A stretch of DNA of 64,000 nucleotides from Siphonodentalium dalli. Its lineage: Eukaryota; Mollusca; Scaphopoda; Gadilida; Siphonodentaliidae. Within the stretch, counting starts at the first letter, position 1. The number at the start of each line of letters is the position of its first letter. The stretch covers positions 126,173,989 through 126,237,988 of the forward strand of contig CP136068.1 in NCBI GenBank assembly GCA_032622095.1. The letters run 5' to 3'. Made by a program: the position numbers and the translations under genes. The notes beneath the pieces are model-generated. The model worked only from the letters and a program-made list of their open reading frames with translations. It did not search any database and had not been told where the DNA came from. Shown here piece after piece: positions 1-9,940 of the stretch.

Positions 1-1260
1 GCAATAATTTGAGTTACCAACAATAAAACAGTATTGACGCTATATATTCTCCATATACCGACGGTTTTAGACTATATTTCTACTAATAATGCTATTAAAT
101 GAACGACAATTAAGAGAAATGAACTATGAATGCATATATGAAGTCAATATGTATACACGCGTCCACATAGCATGCCTTTTCCAGACCAATGTTTGATACC
201 CCCCGTATAAAATAGAGCGTTTTGAGAAGAATATGTGAAATTAATATGCACATGTGTTCACATAGTAGGTCTTATCGTCATATGAAACTGCCACGTAGTA
301 CATGCTTTGTTTCCTCTGTATAACGGACTAAATGTATAGGATGTACAATACATATAATTGGTGAAAAGAATACATGAAGTAAGTATTTATGCATTAGTCT
401 ACACCATATGGGCTCTTTATTGTCTCCATGTAATGGAGATTTTAGACTAAATTTCTTCTAATAATGCTATAAATGAACGATAATAAAGAGAAATGAACGA
501 TTAAAGAATACATCAAGTAAATATGTATACACGCATCCACATAGTAGGTCTCTTCCAGACCAATGTTTTGATGCCTCTGTATTAACAGAGAGCTTGGAGT
601 ATATATGAATGAACGGTAAGGAATATGTGAAATTAATATAGACATGTGTTCGCATAGTAGCCCTATCGGGGGCATGTTTCCTTAAATGGTAGCAATAATG
701 AAAATTTACACTGTGTATTACAACCCACTCAAGGCTTCAGAAATATTACTAATTTTTGTGTTGTGATCAGTTGTCTCGCTTGTTTAGCTGCGATACATGA
801 TTCAATAATTTCATTTACCGCCAATAAAGCAGTATTGACTGGTATTGACGCATTATTTTCTCAATATAACGGCGAGTTTAGATTCCTACTAATAATGCTA
901 TAAATTAACGACAATAAAGAGAAATCGACGATTAAAGAGTACATCGAATAAATGTGTATACACGCCTTCCGCTCGTATGCCTTTTCCAGACCAATGGTTG
1001 ATAACCCCCTACATAATAGAGCGTTTTGATAAGAAAATGTGTCCACATAGTAGGCCTTTCGTGACATGAGACTGTCACTTGGTACAGACTGTCACTTGGT
1101 ACATGCTTTGTTTCCTCTGTATAACAGCCTATCTTGATGGGAGTTATAATACATATAATTGATAAAAAATAATGCATGAAGTAAGTATTTATACACTAGT
1201 CTACATAATATGGGCTCTTTAGTTTCTCCATTTAATGGAGATTTTAGAGTAATAATATGA
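1..1260. repeat. Diverged tandem repeat, roughly 400-bp units
   Basis: Three to four imperfect copies of one sequence follow each other. The landmark TAATAATGCTAT recurs near 84, 460 and 892, and a weaker copy follows near 1250. A second landmark, TTCCAGACCAATG, recurs near 180, 552 and 985. Spacing is about 375-430 bp, so units differ by small indels. Short frames in it are interrupted and look like no known protein. I see no gene. Confidence 0.7.
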
Positions 1261-2672
1261 ATGAACTATGACTAGAATACATCGAAGAACCAGACACCAA
1301 TGCCATACTCCTACCATCCATGGAGCAATTAATATACATGATATAAGACATAAAATACAACAGACAGTATCGTGTGCAACCGCTAAGATATCATATGAAT
1401 GAACCGTCATACACAATGATGTTACAACCAAAACTGCCTTATGGACGAAATACTGGAACTGATTATACATTTGATACCCGACATGTCATTCCACTCTATA
1501 CATGGTCAGTTCGATATCTTGCGAAAGTGACGTGCACCTTTAAGGTATGTGACCAAAATGTGTTGTATTGTATTCTATATGACCATTTCTGTAGTAAATA
1601 ACGACACATCATTACTAGTGGGACTATGTGTGAAGCTCTTTGAATTAAATGAGCTTACTATGGTGGACATGTTTAACCAGATACGTTCTTCAAATAAGAA
1701 AATGTTGGGATTTAAATTGAAGCTTAATTAGCCCTTCAAGCTTTCCAAATCAAGGTTATGGCGTGAAACAACCTGGAGAGAAAGATTTTATTTAGTTACT
1801 AATGTGGGTTCAAATAGAAACACATGGCGAAGGCCATGATTCGAGCCTGTATGGCGCTTCATAGCCCAATAAAGGCGCGCCGATGGGTGTGGTTAACTTT
1901 AATATGTCATGTGTAGACCAGAAGCCACGAGGAACCCATTGCTGTCCATGTCTGTACCCCATATATACTGCTATATGCAGTCGACCTACCCAGGACCTCA
2001 GTTTCTCCTTTCCTGTATGGCTATTCCAAACCCATTTAGTGCAATGCGTTTGAAAATATACAGAGCGTTATTAAGAAGGATCGCTGATGCGTATAATATA
2101 ACCAATATTTAGTCAAAATTTTAAGAAAACCCATTATTGAAACATTGCGTTTGATAGTGTAGGGATTTGACCATATAATGGTTATCAGTGAAGTGATGAC
2201 ATGTGCACTAAATTACCTCAGTCAGTAAAGGCTAGTTCATACCATATGAGAACCACACTCACCACCCATGCCTATACCCAAACAAACACCATGGCGACAG
2301 CGAAACACTACGAAGCTTCTCCCCCACACGGACACTGTTGTCTTCCATGGATAATTTCTTATCCCATGTTGAGACCAAATTTCAGCCAAAGGGATCCCGT
2401 GGTTTCTGAGAAAATTATATTACAATTATGTACGGATGACGGACGAAGAGTGATTGGTTTTAGTTTCCACACAGATGTGTACCAACACGTTTTGAGACTG
2501 ATATAGATGAAGTGTCCCTTTTATTATTGTTACGATGTGAAGTTGGCTAGTTCATACCCGTAGTATCAGTTTCACTGGCCAGTGTCACTTAGAAACAATA
2601 TTACGGATCATTGTCACATACAAAGGTCTTCAAAGGGAAGTCTATAATATGAGTAATATTTTCGCGGGCTTT
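1261..2672. other. Gene-poor stretch, no supported gene
   Basis: Short open frames occur at 1374-1601, 1909-2112 and 2201-2506 on the plus strand. None resembles a known domain, and none has convincing splice sites with a neighbour. The 101-codon frame at 2201-2506 is the longest and could be chance. Nothing else is recognisable. Confidence 0.4.
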
Positions 2673-2680
2673 TAAAGTTG

Positions 2681-2699
2681 TATATATATATATATATAA
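2681..2699. repeat. (TA)n microsatellite
   Basis: A pure TA dinucleotide run of about 19 bases. Confidence 0.9.
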
Positions 2700-2872
2700 T
2701 AGGTGTGGCTTCACATTAGCAAAGATGTCCCAAGGAACATGCACACCATGAAAGGAGGAAATATTAATAATCAAGGATGTATTCTAAATACAGGGGGAGG
2801 GGGTAATTTAATTTGTTACAGTCAATGGAGCGATTAGGAATGAATAAATTATGGAAAACAAGATGTGAAGAG

Positions 2873-2927
2873 GCCTATATGACATCTGTAGAGCGTGCTA
2901 CCTATATGATATCTGTAGAGCGTGCTA
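2873..2927 (+). repeat. Short direct duplication, about 27 bp x2
   Basis: CCTATATGA(C/T)ATCTGTAGAG followed by CGTGCTA occurs twice in immediate succession. The core ATCTGTAGAGCGTG appears again near 39367, so it may be part of a dispersed repeat. Confidence 0.75.
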
Positions 2928-3311
2928 ACGGATTTAGTCATAGAAAGAGTAATATCCAAGATGGATGCCTCGTTCAAATTCTATAGAGCCCATCTGGAGG
3001 TGCTACTAAACAAGGAATTTTTTCAAAAACTTGGAGATGAAAGTGGATATTCGAAGATTATGAGGGATTAGAAGTTGTAAGAAAAAGAAGAGCGAATAAA
3101 AACAGGAAGTGGTAGATAAAAAAGAGGGATAAAAAAAAGATAACAAAGAAAAAATTATAAATAAATAGAGGATATCCACCCTTTTTCAGTGGATATGGGT
3201 TATATCTCATGAGTGATGACAAAACATTGAATTTCCACGATATGATCAAATAATAAGCATGTGATACAACGTTTAGCCGATGGGTGTGGAGTCAGCCGGT
3301 AGGTTTCGCGA

Positions 3312-3439
3312 GGGATTGCGTCAGATTCCAATGACTCAGGCGTTGCGCCGGAAGTAGGGATTGCGCCAGATTCGAATGACTCAGGCATTGCGCCAGAAGT
3401 AGGGATTGCGTCAGATTCGAATGACAGGCATTGCAGGAG
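3312..3439. repeat. 45-bp minisatellite, about 2.8 units
   Basis: Units starting GGGATTGCG at 3312, 3357 and 3402 are spaced exactly 45 bp apart. Each contains CAGATTCNAATGAC, and the first two also CAGGC(G/A)TTGCGCC. The minus strand is open through it in one frame, but this follows from the 45-bp period and I do not take it as a gene. Confidence 0.85.
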
Positions 3440-3589
3440 GCGGTGTTTCTTATGGGCTGGATCTTATTCTAGGGTTTATGAGACGTGTGTAGACCACTCA
3501 ATATCCCCTCAGGTGTAGTGTGGAACCCTTAGAAGTGGCAGTGGGTTAGATATATTAAAAGACAGTTAATTTTAATTTAATTTTAAAGT

Positions 3590-3866
3590 ATTTTTGAATT
3601 TTAGAAAAAGTTGAAGTTTTTTAAGTTTTTCATATATTTATGAATTTTTTTCTGTTTTTCATTTTTGTTTCTTTTTGAAAAGTTTTTTAAGTTTTTTGAA
3701 ATTTTTGAGTATTTTGAAGTTTTTAAACTTTTTTGAAATTTTTTGCGATTTTTGAAGTTTTTGAAGTTTTTGAAGTTTTTGAAGTTTTTGACGTTTTTGA
3801 AGTTTTTGAAATTTTTGAAATTTTTGAAGTTTTTGAATTTTTGAATTTTTTGTAAGTTTTCAATGC
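3590..3866. repeat. Low-complexity (GAAGTTTTT)n tract
   Basis: Degenerate 9-bp repeats of GAAGTTTTT and variants grade into T-rich sequence. The tract is purine/pyrimidine asymmetric. There is no gene. Confidence 0.85.
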
Positions 3867-4666
3867 GAGTGTCACTTTAACATTATCCCATTGGATATAA
3901 CCAACGGGTCATGTCCGGACATGCACAACCGGCATACAAATAGACCATGATGCAATGCGTGGGCGGAGAATATAGGTCAAACTCCATGTACTGCATATAG
4001 GTCGGATAGAGTTATCGTTCCTGATCTGGGGGCCAAACGGGCGGGTTATCATCAATCGCTACCCCTAGTACATTAGTCATAAAAAACAATCCCACATCAC
4101 AATCCTCATAAAATAGGGTGCCCGGCGTAATGACATAATTGATAAATACAATCACTGTCAAAATGTCACAACATTTAGTTTATACATACATGTAATCACA
4201 TTTAAGGTACTACGTTTTATAGTATGTGTGGCAATGCGATACGATACCCTAATAGTTAGACCAGGAGACCAAAATATACACGATTTTGTGACATTAGTAA
4301 CTAAAGCACGATACTTCAAATATATGTTGTTTAATTATAGTGCAAACTTTTTGAAGGGAGTGCCCAGATTTTAAAGTATTTTAAATAAATAGACAAGCGT
4401 GTGTAAAAAAAAGAAGAAGGTTTTGGCCGTTATGACACGCCGAACAACTCTGGCATATAACTTCCTTCTAATTTTTAACTTTTGTTTTTGTTTTTGGGTA
4501 TGAAATAAATATAGACGCACTCTTGTTGGTTTTCGGGTTAGAGATTACGTACTCGAACGGATTGCGAAGGATATCTTCGGCTCTCGGTGTATCCCTCCGC
4601 TATCAACTCTCGTGCGGTACTCGCTAACCCAAAACAACACAGTATGTCTCTATACATTTATTACTG
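3867..4666. other. Gene-free; possible short inverted repeat
   Basis: No gene is supported. At about 4523-4642 a weak inverted repeat is visible: TTGTTGGTTTTCGGGTTAG on one side and CTAACCCAAAACAACA on the other. It may be an old MITE of about 120 bp. Confidence 0.35.
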
Positions 4667-4862
4667 AAAAATGGAAAATTTTAAAACTCAAATTTAAGTT
4701 TTACGAATAATTGATATTAATAATATTTCGGACAAAATGTTCACCTCTGACCCTAAATAAATTCGCCCTGTTTGCAGTGAAGCGCAACCAGCCAATCAAG
4801 CAAAAGCTAATCAATCATCCCTTCACGCATGGATGGACCGCTCCACTCATGTCACTTTCATT
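4667..4862. repeat. DIRS 3' inverted terminal repeat
   Basis: Relative to the minus-strand coding direction this is the 3' end. From ATTTCGGACA at 4727 to GAGCGGTCC-type sequence near 4850 it is the reverse complement of 9788-9917, with a few mismatches and small indels. Its outer 65 bp (4668-4732) is not shared with the other terminus but is complementary to 4931-4996. Confidence 0.88.
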
Positions 4863-4930
4863 CTGGAACCTTAACAAGCCGCCCTTCAGGAAAGTATTTT
4901 TTGAACTCCCAAGCGGGGAGGTTGGGTGGG

Positions 4931-5030
4931 ACCGAAATATTATTAATATCAGTTATTCGTAAAACTTATATTTGAGTTTTCAAATTTTCCATTTTTACGT
5001 CATAACTTCCTTAATAATATTTCGGACAGA
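4931..5030. repeat. DIRS internal complementary region
   Basis: 4931-4996 is the near-perfect reverse complement of the outer left end 4668-4732. 4996-5030 is the reverse complement of the outer right end 9905-9940. The two halves meet at ATTTTTACGT (4991-5000), so the region joins copies of both ends head to head. This is the arrangement known for DIRS-1, where the region templates circle closure. Confidence 0.88.
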
Positions 5031-5044
5031 AATATTACAGATTC

Positions 5045-6121
5045 CAAAGCCCCAACAAGGAGGCGGAGCAATAAGAAGAGTCAAAAATACTACTATTAAA
5101 GACTCACCATAACTCCCACGTTGATCTCCCAATATGTATATCAACCGCATGCCTCCAAGACTTGCTGATAAATTATTTGTATAGTGATATTTGTTTTGGG
5201 GGAAGCAGGAAGACAGCCCCGCAGGGCTATGTTCCCCCAGCAATATACTGAATTATTATCTAGTTATATGTTAATTTATTGTACTATTCATATGTGTATT
5301 GTAAATAAAATCATCCTATTCTATCCTACCGCATCAATCTTTGATCAGTTGAATATCAATCTATGTACAGTAACAATAGGGCAACATGCCCATCACACAC
5401 ATGTATAGTCTGTAACACCAACACCATAAACCAATAAGAATAATCGCACATGGCAACTCGCCAGAGAGATTCATATAAACTTGTAGTCTTTATGGAGACT
5501 GTGTTGTTACTTGCCAACACGTCCAAACCCACAGGCTTCATATAATGTCTCATAAACGTTTTTTCACCAGACCAGTCCGCAGCCTCTAAGACTTGCTGCA
5601 AACTGGCTCCATTGTATAAGGCCCATGCCGGTCCCATGCTCCGAGTGGAATGGCCTGAACACCCGGGAGCAGTCGTGGTCTGTATACATGTATCATAACA
5701 CAATCTAATACATTTGACAATCCATCTGGAAATGGTTTGACTGGAGACCGGACCATGCTGTTCTCTGATAGCTAAAATGAGAGATATTAGTGGTATTTGC
5801 TTGAGACCGAAACTCTGCCGTCCTCTGAATGTAAGCTACAATTGCTCGCTTAGGGTCAATACCTTCACACTCCGGGTAGGCCGGAATGAAAATAGATTTA
5901 GAAAATTGAGCTGGTCGATCTTGCTTGGCTAGACCCGCCCTAATGAAGGTTATACCTTGTTCCTTGATGACACAAGCGATTGAATTGGCGAAATTTGCAG
6001 TCATAATCCTTTCTTGTACCTTCCCTTCTAGAAGCTTGTAAGAACTTTTTCGCCCCTGTCGAAAAGTCTTGATTTTTATCGGGTCTGTTGAAATCAGCCA
6101 AGCTGTTAGTTGTAACGACAC
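5045..6121 (-). pseudogene. Tyrosine recombinase of DIRS element, frameshifted
   Basis: Two minus-strand frames together cover a DIRS recombinase. The upstream part (6121-5705) includes AWLISTDPIK and GIDPKRAIVAYIQRTAEFR, typical of the core of these enzymes. A frameshift near 5705-5780 leads to the downstream part (5703-5356), which has the catalytic GHSTR (His-x2-Arg) and a final W...TFMRHYM whose Tyr is the expected nucleophile. A further open tail runs to about 5000 (ORF at 5243-4995) and may be the carboxyl end. The family cuts and joins DNA to insert the circular retrotransposon copy. The first catalytic Arg is hard to place, and the frame is interrupted upstream by an insertion at 6122-6434, so activity is unlikely. 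Confidence 0.85.
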
Positions 6122-6434
6122 GGGATTGTTGTGATTGATTGATTTATTGTTTATTGGTGATATAATGCAATACTTATGTTTATAACAATTACAATATACG
6201 AAAAGTATAACATTATATAACCAGGGGATGTCATAATCTCGAGGACTGTCTTCCTGACATCCCCTGACGCAGATTTGGTGACCAAGGCCTGATTATATAA
6301 ACAACGTATGTACAAGAACATGTGAGTGGTTTAAATGGTGTATCTGGTCCATAACTAAGCTCTTTTCTTGAATGAGTAGTTGGTTATTGCAGGAGAGATG
6401 ATGCTCGGATATAAAGGTGAGTCAATTATCTTAA
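6122..6434 (-). mobile_element. Truncated LINE-like 3' end inserted in the DIRS element
   Basis: A non-coding segment separates the RNase H module from the recombinase. Read on the minus strand it ends in ATAAACAATAAATCAATCAATC (two parts: ATAAACAATAA, then (ATCA)n). Such a short-repeat tail is common at 3' ends of invertebrate LINEs or SINEs. The flanking DIRS frames do not continue through it. The outer boundary near 6434 is approximate, and it could instead be degenerate DIRS linker. Confidence 0.45.
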
Positions 6435-7211
6435 TCACAAGCTATGGGTCTTATAAAGTATCATGATATCTGATACCGCTGTTGTATCAAATGCCCCGGC
6501 ACCAACTCTAACCCCAGAGGCGGAGCCACAAGTAATTGATGTAGAGTTGCATACCACCACTGTCTCCTCCCGTTCGGGGCTATGAGAATTATAGTACAAT
6601 GGAACATTTTCATGTGATCCAGAACCCGTGGTATGAGAGGAATAGGCGGAAACGCACAGCCGAACATGTTCTACCATTGGACGGAGAATGCGTTCAGAAC
6701 CCACGATTCCCTGTGAGGAATCCATGAGCAGAATTTTGGAAGTTGTCGGTTTTTTGCTGTTGCGAAAAGATCGACTTCGGGGAGTCCCCATATCTGAAAC
6801 AGGTGATGAACAATCCCTTTTGTCAGCGGCCATTCGTGGGGATTTATCCAATGACGACTGTAGAAGTCTGCTTGAAAATTCAATTGACCTCTAAAGGTGA
6901 ACACCTGCGAGTGTCAAGTGATTGTTAAGGGCTAGCTTCCACGGTTGCTGAGTTAGTTTGCATAAAGGTAGACGTCGCGTTCCACCTTGCTTGTTCAGAT
7001 AGTGTACCTCAGTCGTATTGTCGGACCTAATCAAGACATTTTCCCCTTGAAGTGTAGGTAAAAACTTTTGAACTGATAGCAGAACTGCCATCATTTCCAG
7101 AAGATTGATAAGGCAAATTTTCTGAATGGGTGTCCAAATCCCTTGTACTACTTGATCTCCAATTACCCCGGCCCAGCCATGAGTCCCACTGGCATCGGTC
7201 GTGATTGTCAC
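6435..7211 (-). pseudogene. RNase H domain and linker of DIRS element
   Basis: The frame 7211-6891 starts with TITTDASGTHGWAG (first catalytic Asp), continues with LLEMMAVLLSV (Glu) and has IRSDNTTEVHYLNKQGG (second Asp). A shifted frame at 6904-6671 supplies NFQADFYSR (last Asp) and the DIRS/Ngaro-typical WGLPEVDLFATAKN. Another shift gives 6667-6461 with PPIPLIPRVLDHM and IILIAPNGRRQWWY, the usual linker before the recombinase. RNase H removes the RNA template after first-strand synthesis. At least two frameshifts break it. No methyltransferase-like motif is visible here. Confidence 0.85.
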
Positions 7212-7243
7212 TTGATACGATGCGGGAATGACAGATTGGCCTC

Positions 7244-8411
7244 TCAGAATGTTGAGATCTTGTAACCACCAACGCAGGGATAAATTGTGTGGGCCAGAGA
7301 CATTCGATGAGGAGACCGATTCCCCAATAAATGCTGCTGTGTTGGCCGCATGAACAGTCTTGCATTCGGAACCAATTGAATGAGAGAAGCTACTATACCC
7401 AGAAAAACTAGATATTGTCGAGCAGTGGTAGCTTTGTGCAATAGCTTCTGACTATTTGAAATATGTTACCCTTTCATCGGAAGGATAAACCATGCTTTTG
7501 ATCAGATTGAAACGGCATCCCAAATAAATGAAGTCCTGAGATGTAATTAGATTTGATTTGTCCTTGTTTATCAAAAACCCCAGAGACAACAATGTCTGAA
7601 TAACCACAAACCGATCTTTTAGAAGAGCCGGTTTTTGGCGGATTCGCTACAATCCAATCGTCCTGGACGTGATTCAATTGAATTCCCTGTTTTCTGATAT
7701 ATATGCTGCTACAACTGAAGTCACCTTGGTGAATACCCGGGGTGACATGTTGGGCCGAAACAGAGAGCTCGAAATTGGTACACAATTCCTTGAAATTGGA
7801 ACCGGAAGTATTTGCGATAGCCCCTCAGGAGTTTTATATGCATATACGCATCCACCAGATCCAAGTTTACCGCATAACAATCTGTCGTGACAAGACGGAG
7901 AACCGCCTCCAAAGTGTCCATTTTGAAATGTTCCTTTACTATGAACTTGTTGCGTCTTTTTTAATTTAGAACTCGTCGTATTTTGCCGTTCTTTTTCTTG
8001 ACCAGAAATATGGTACTGTAAAAACCATCTTTGGTTTCTAACTGCGGAACAATTTATATTGCCCGTTTCGACAGAAAAGATTGAATTTCTTCTTGAATGA
8101 TTGGAATTTGATAAGGTTTCTTTCATACCCGAAAATCTTGGTAGAGTTTGAAACGATATTGTCAAACCCTGTTGAATGACATCGAGGACCCACTGATCGT
8201 TTGTAATCTGTTTCCAAAAAGTCAAAAAATGATTTAATCTCCCCCCTCCCCCCCCCCCCCCGACGGGGACGAAATGTAAAGGGTGTTCGATACTTACATT
8301 TCTTTGAAAGTCACATGGAGTAAGAACGAGGTCATGTCCCTGCCCCCACGACCTCGTCCTCCGGAAGAGCCTCTGTTGAAGGATTTTTTTTCTCCGAAGC
8401 CTGTCTGTCAC
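7244..8411 (-). pseudogene. Reverse transcriptase of DIRS element, several frameshifts
   Basis: The amino-terminal region (8411-8090) contains GGRLNHFLTFWKQITNDQWV, typical of the start of DIRS/Ngaro RT. Just before it, a run of about 14 C on the plus strand (8249-8263) encodes a Gly stretch and is a likely slippage site. A second frame, 7921-7721, has NLDLVDAYMHIKL (first Asp of the RT active site) and QFRALCFGP. A third region (about 7700-7500) has HVQDDWIV where YLDDW-like sequence is expected, so the Asp pair is kept while the preceding residues differ. The thumb-like LVPNARLFMRPTQQHLL lies at 7441-7244. The domain order fits one RT, now split across three frames. Confidence 0.85.
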
Positions 8412-9791
8412 CTGCGTACAATAACTTGGGAATCCGAAATGGTTTCGAATTTTTCCCCATAGTAAGTAGAGGAATTAGTTGTTGCACTTGTAACAGATTT
8501 ATAAATGGCCGCGGGTTTTCCGACACACACGCGTTTACCTTCCGGTTGCGAAGCATTCGATTGAGACTCGGAACGCGGGTGTTCCTTTCGCTTCTTCTGC
8601 TGATTTGCGTTGGAACAGTCAGTGAGCAGTTCCTGAACCTGCTTTCGGCGGTCCCGCCTGGCTTTTAATAAAGGTTCAAGATCATTTCCAAACACTTCTT
8701 CACCCGTTAAGGGTAAATTCATCATTTCTCCATTAACATATTTGGCAAACCAGCCACAGTCATTTAAAGCGCATGTGCGACGAACCATGTGAAGCAGTCC
8801 TCCCGCTCGGCCCATTTGGTCCAACCCCTTGGTAGACATATCGAAAATTGCCTTGATCTATGAGATGGCTTCGTCATTGCCAACTTGTTCCTCCTGTAAA
8901 CCCATCAACATTTTGGTCAATGCCTGCTGTGTGTACAGTTATGTGACTCTGCCTAATCGAGCTGCTTGGTATCTTGCTCTATCTGTTTAAGAGGTTGTGA
9001 ATGTAAACTTTGAACTTGCGTGGAACCGAACCGCCGACGCAAAGCGCCCTTTCCATGTAAACTTTGGAGAGCATCGCCCACCAAAGTGTCCAGCGAAGGA
9101 ACCGTCAGAAATATCTCAGTGCCATCGTTAACAGTAAATTTGTCATAAGTCTCCACACAAAACGCCGTAATAGAATTTGGTGATTTTGAACGAAAACTAT
9201 CAAAGAGCAGCGTCTTTTGAGCCTTTTGAGTCCAATTCCAGTCCATCTTTCTTTACGGGCGTGATGATTTGAAAAGTCTCAGAGCCGAAAATATCGGCCA
9301 GCTCTTTCTTCGTCGCAATGTCAGTGACCTCCTCTTGTATATCAGATGTCACTGGTGCATGAATGCTCACAGAATCCTCATTGAGATAGATTCGTGAATG
9401 TGGAGAATCAAAGTCTGACAAGTTGTGTCTCCTTGACCTCGAATATTCAAAGTCACCAAAACTTGCCGGACTGACATGCCGCGATATAGGTAACCCATTC
9501 GGAGTGGGATGAATCAATAGTCCTAACATATGACTACGATTTGGAATCAATGATCAAAGTAATTAATTTTTCCAATGTCCCTGACATATCAGAAAAATTG
9601 GACGACATCTCGGTTTGTAATGAGTCGCACCGAGCGTCTAACATATCATATCTCGTAGGTGTTTTCTTTCGAGATTTAGTCGATTTATTGTCGGTTTCTG
9701 GTTCGGAAACCAACATCAACTGGCTTCTGTCGTTTTTGCAGAGTAAACACAGGGCGTGCTTGCTTAAGGCGCCAAAATTGAAAAGTGACAC
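8408..9791 (-). pseudogene. Gag-like region of DIRS element
   Basis: Four overlapping minus-strand frames (9791-9534, 9550-9200, 9246-8953, 8839-8408) lie between the 5' inverted repeat and the RT, where DIRS elements carry gag. The first is polar, with a Lys/Arg run (KSTKSRKKTPTRYD) and a following coiled-coil-like stretch. The last contains DRRKQVQELLTDCSNANQQK. I see no zinc knuckle. Identification rests mainly on position. Frame changes near 9540, 9220 and 8880 show it is broken or would need correction. Confidence 0.65.
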
Positions 9792-9940
9792 GAGTGGAGC
9801 GGTCCATCAATGCGTGAAGGGATGATTGATCAGCTTTTGTTTGATTGGCTGGTTGTGCTCCAATGCAAACAGGGCGAGTTTATTTAGGGTTAGAGGTGAA
9901 CATTCTGTCCGAAATATTATTAAGGAAGTTATGACGTAAA
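9788..9940. repeat. DIRS 5' inverted terminal repeat
   Basis: This is the reverse complement of 4727-4862 over about 130 bp (for example GTGGAGCGGTCCATCAATGC against GCATGGATGGACCGCTCCAC). The outer 35 bp, ending ATGACGTAAA at 9940, is complementary to 4996-5030 in the internal region. Confidence 0.88.

Larger units (their letters stand above)
4667..9940 (-). mobile_element. DIRS-like tyrosine recombinase retrotransposon, near full length
   Basis: The element is about 5.27 kb and coded on the minus strand. Seen directly: inverted terminal repeats at 4667-4862 and 9788-9940, an internal complementary region at 4931-5030, and remnants in the order gag, RT, RNase H, tyrosine recombinase. DIRS elements copy through a circular intermediate templated by such an internal region and integrate with a tyrosine recombinase, so no direct target-site duplication is expected, and I see none. 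Every coding frame is broken by stops or frameshifts, so this copy is inferred dead as a source. It could still be mobilised in trans because both ends and the internal region are preserved. The recombinase, rather than a DDE integrase, separates it from LTR elements. I did not find a methyltransferase domain. Confidence 0.9.

Noticed and set aside
1-1260. CRISPR-like or satellite array
   Set aside because: Units are long and diverged with no spacer pattern, and the setting is eukaryotic. It is an ordinary tandem repeat.
4667-9940. LTR retrotransposon or endogenous retrovirus
   Set aside because: No direct long terminal repeats, protease or DDE integrase. Inverted ends, internal complementary region and a tyrosine recombinase show a DIRS element.
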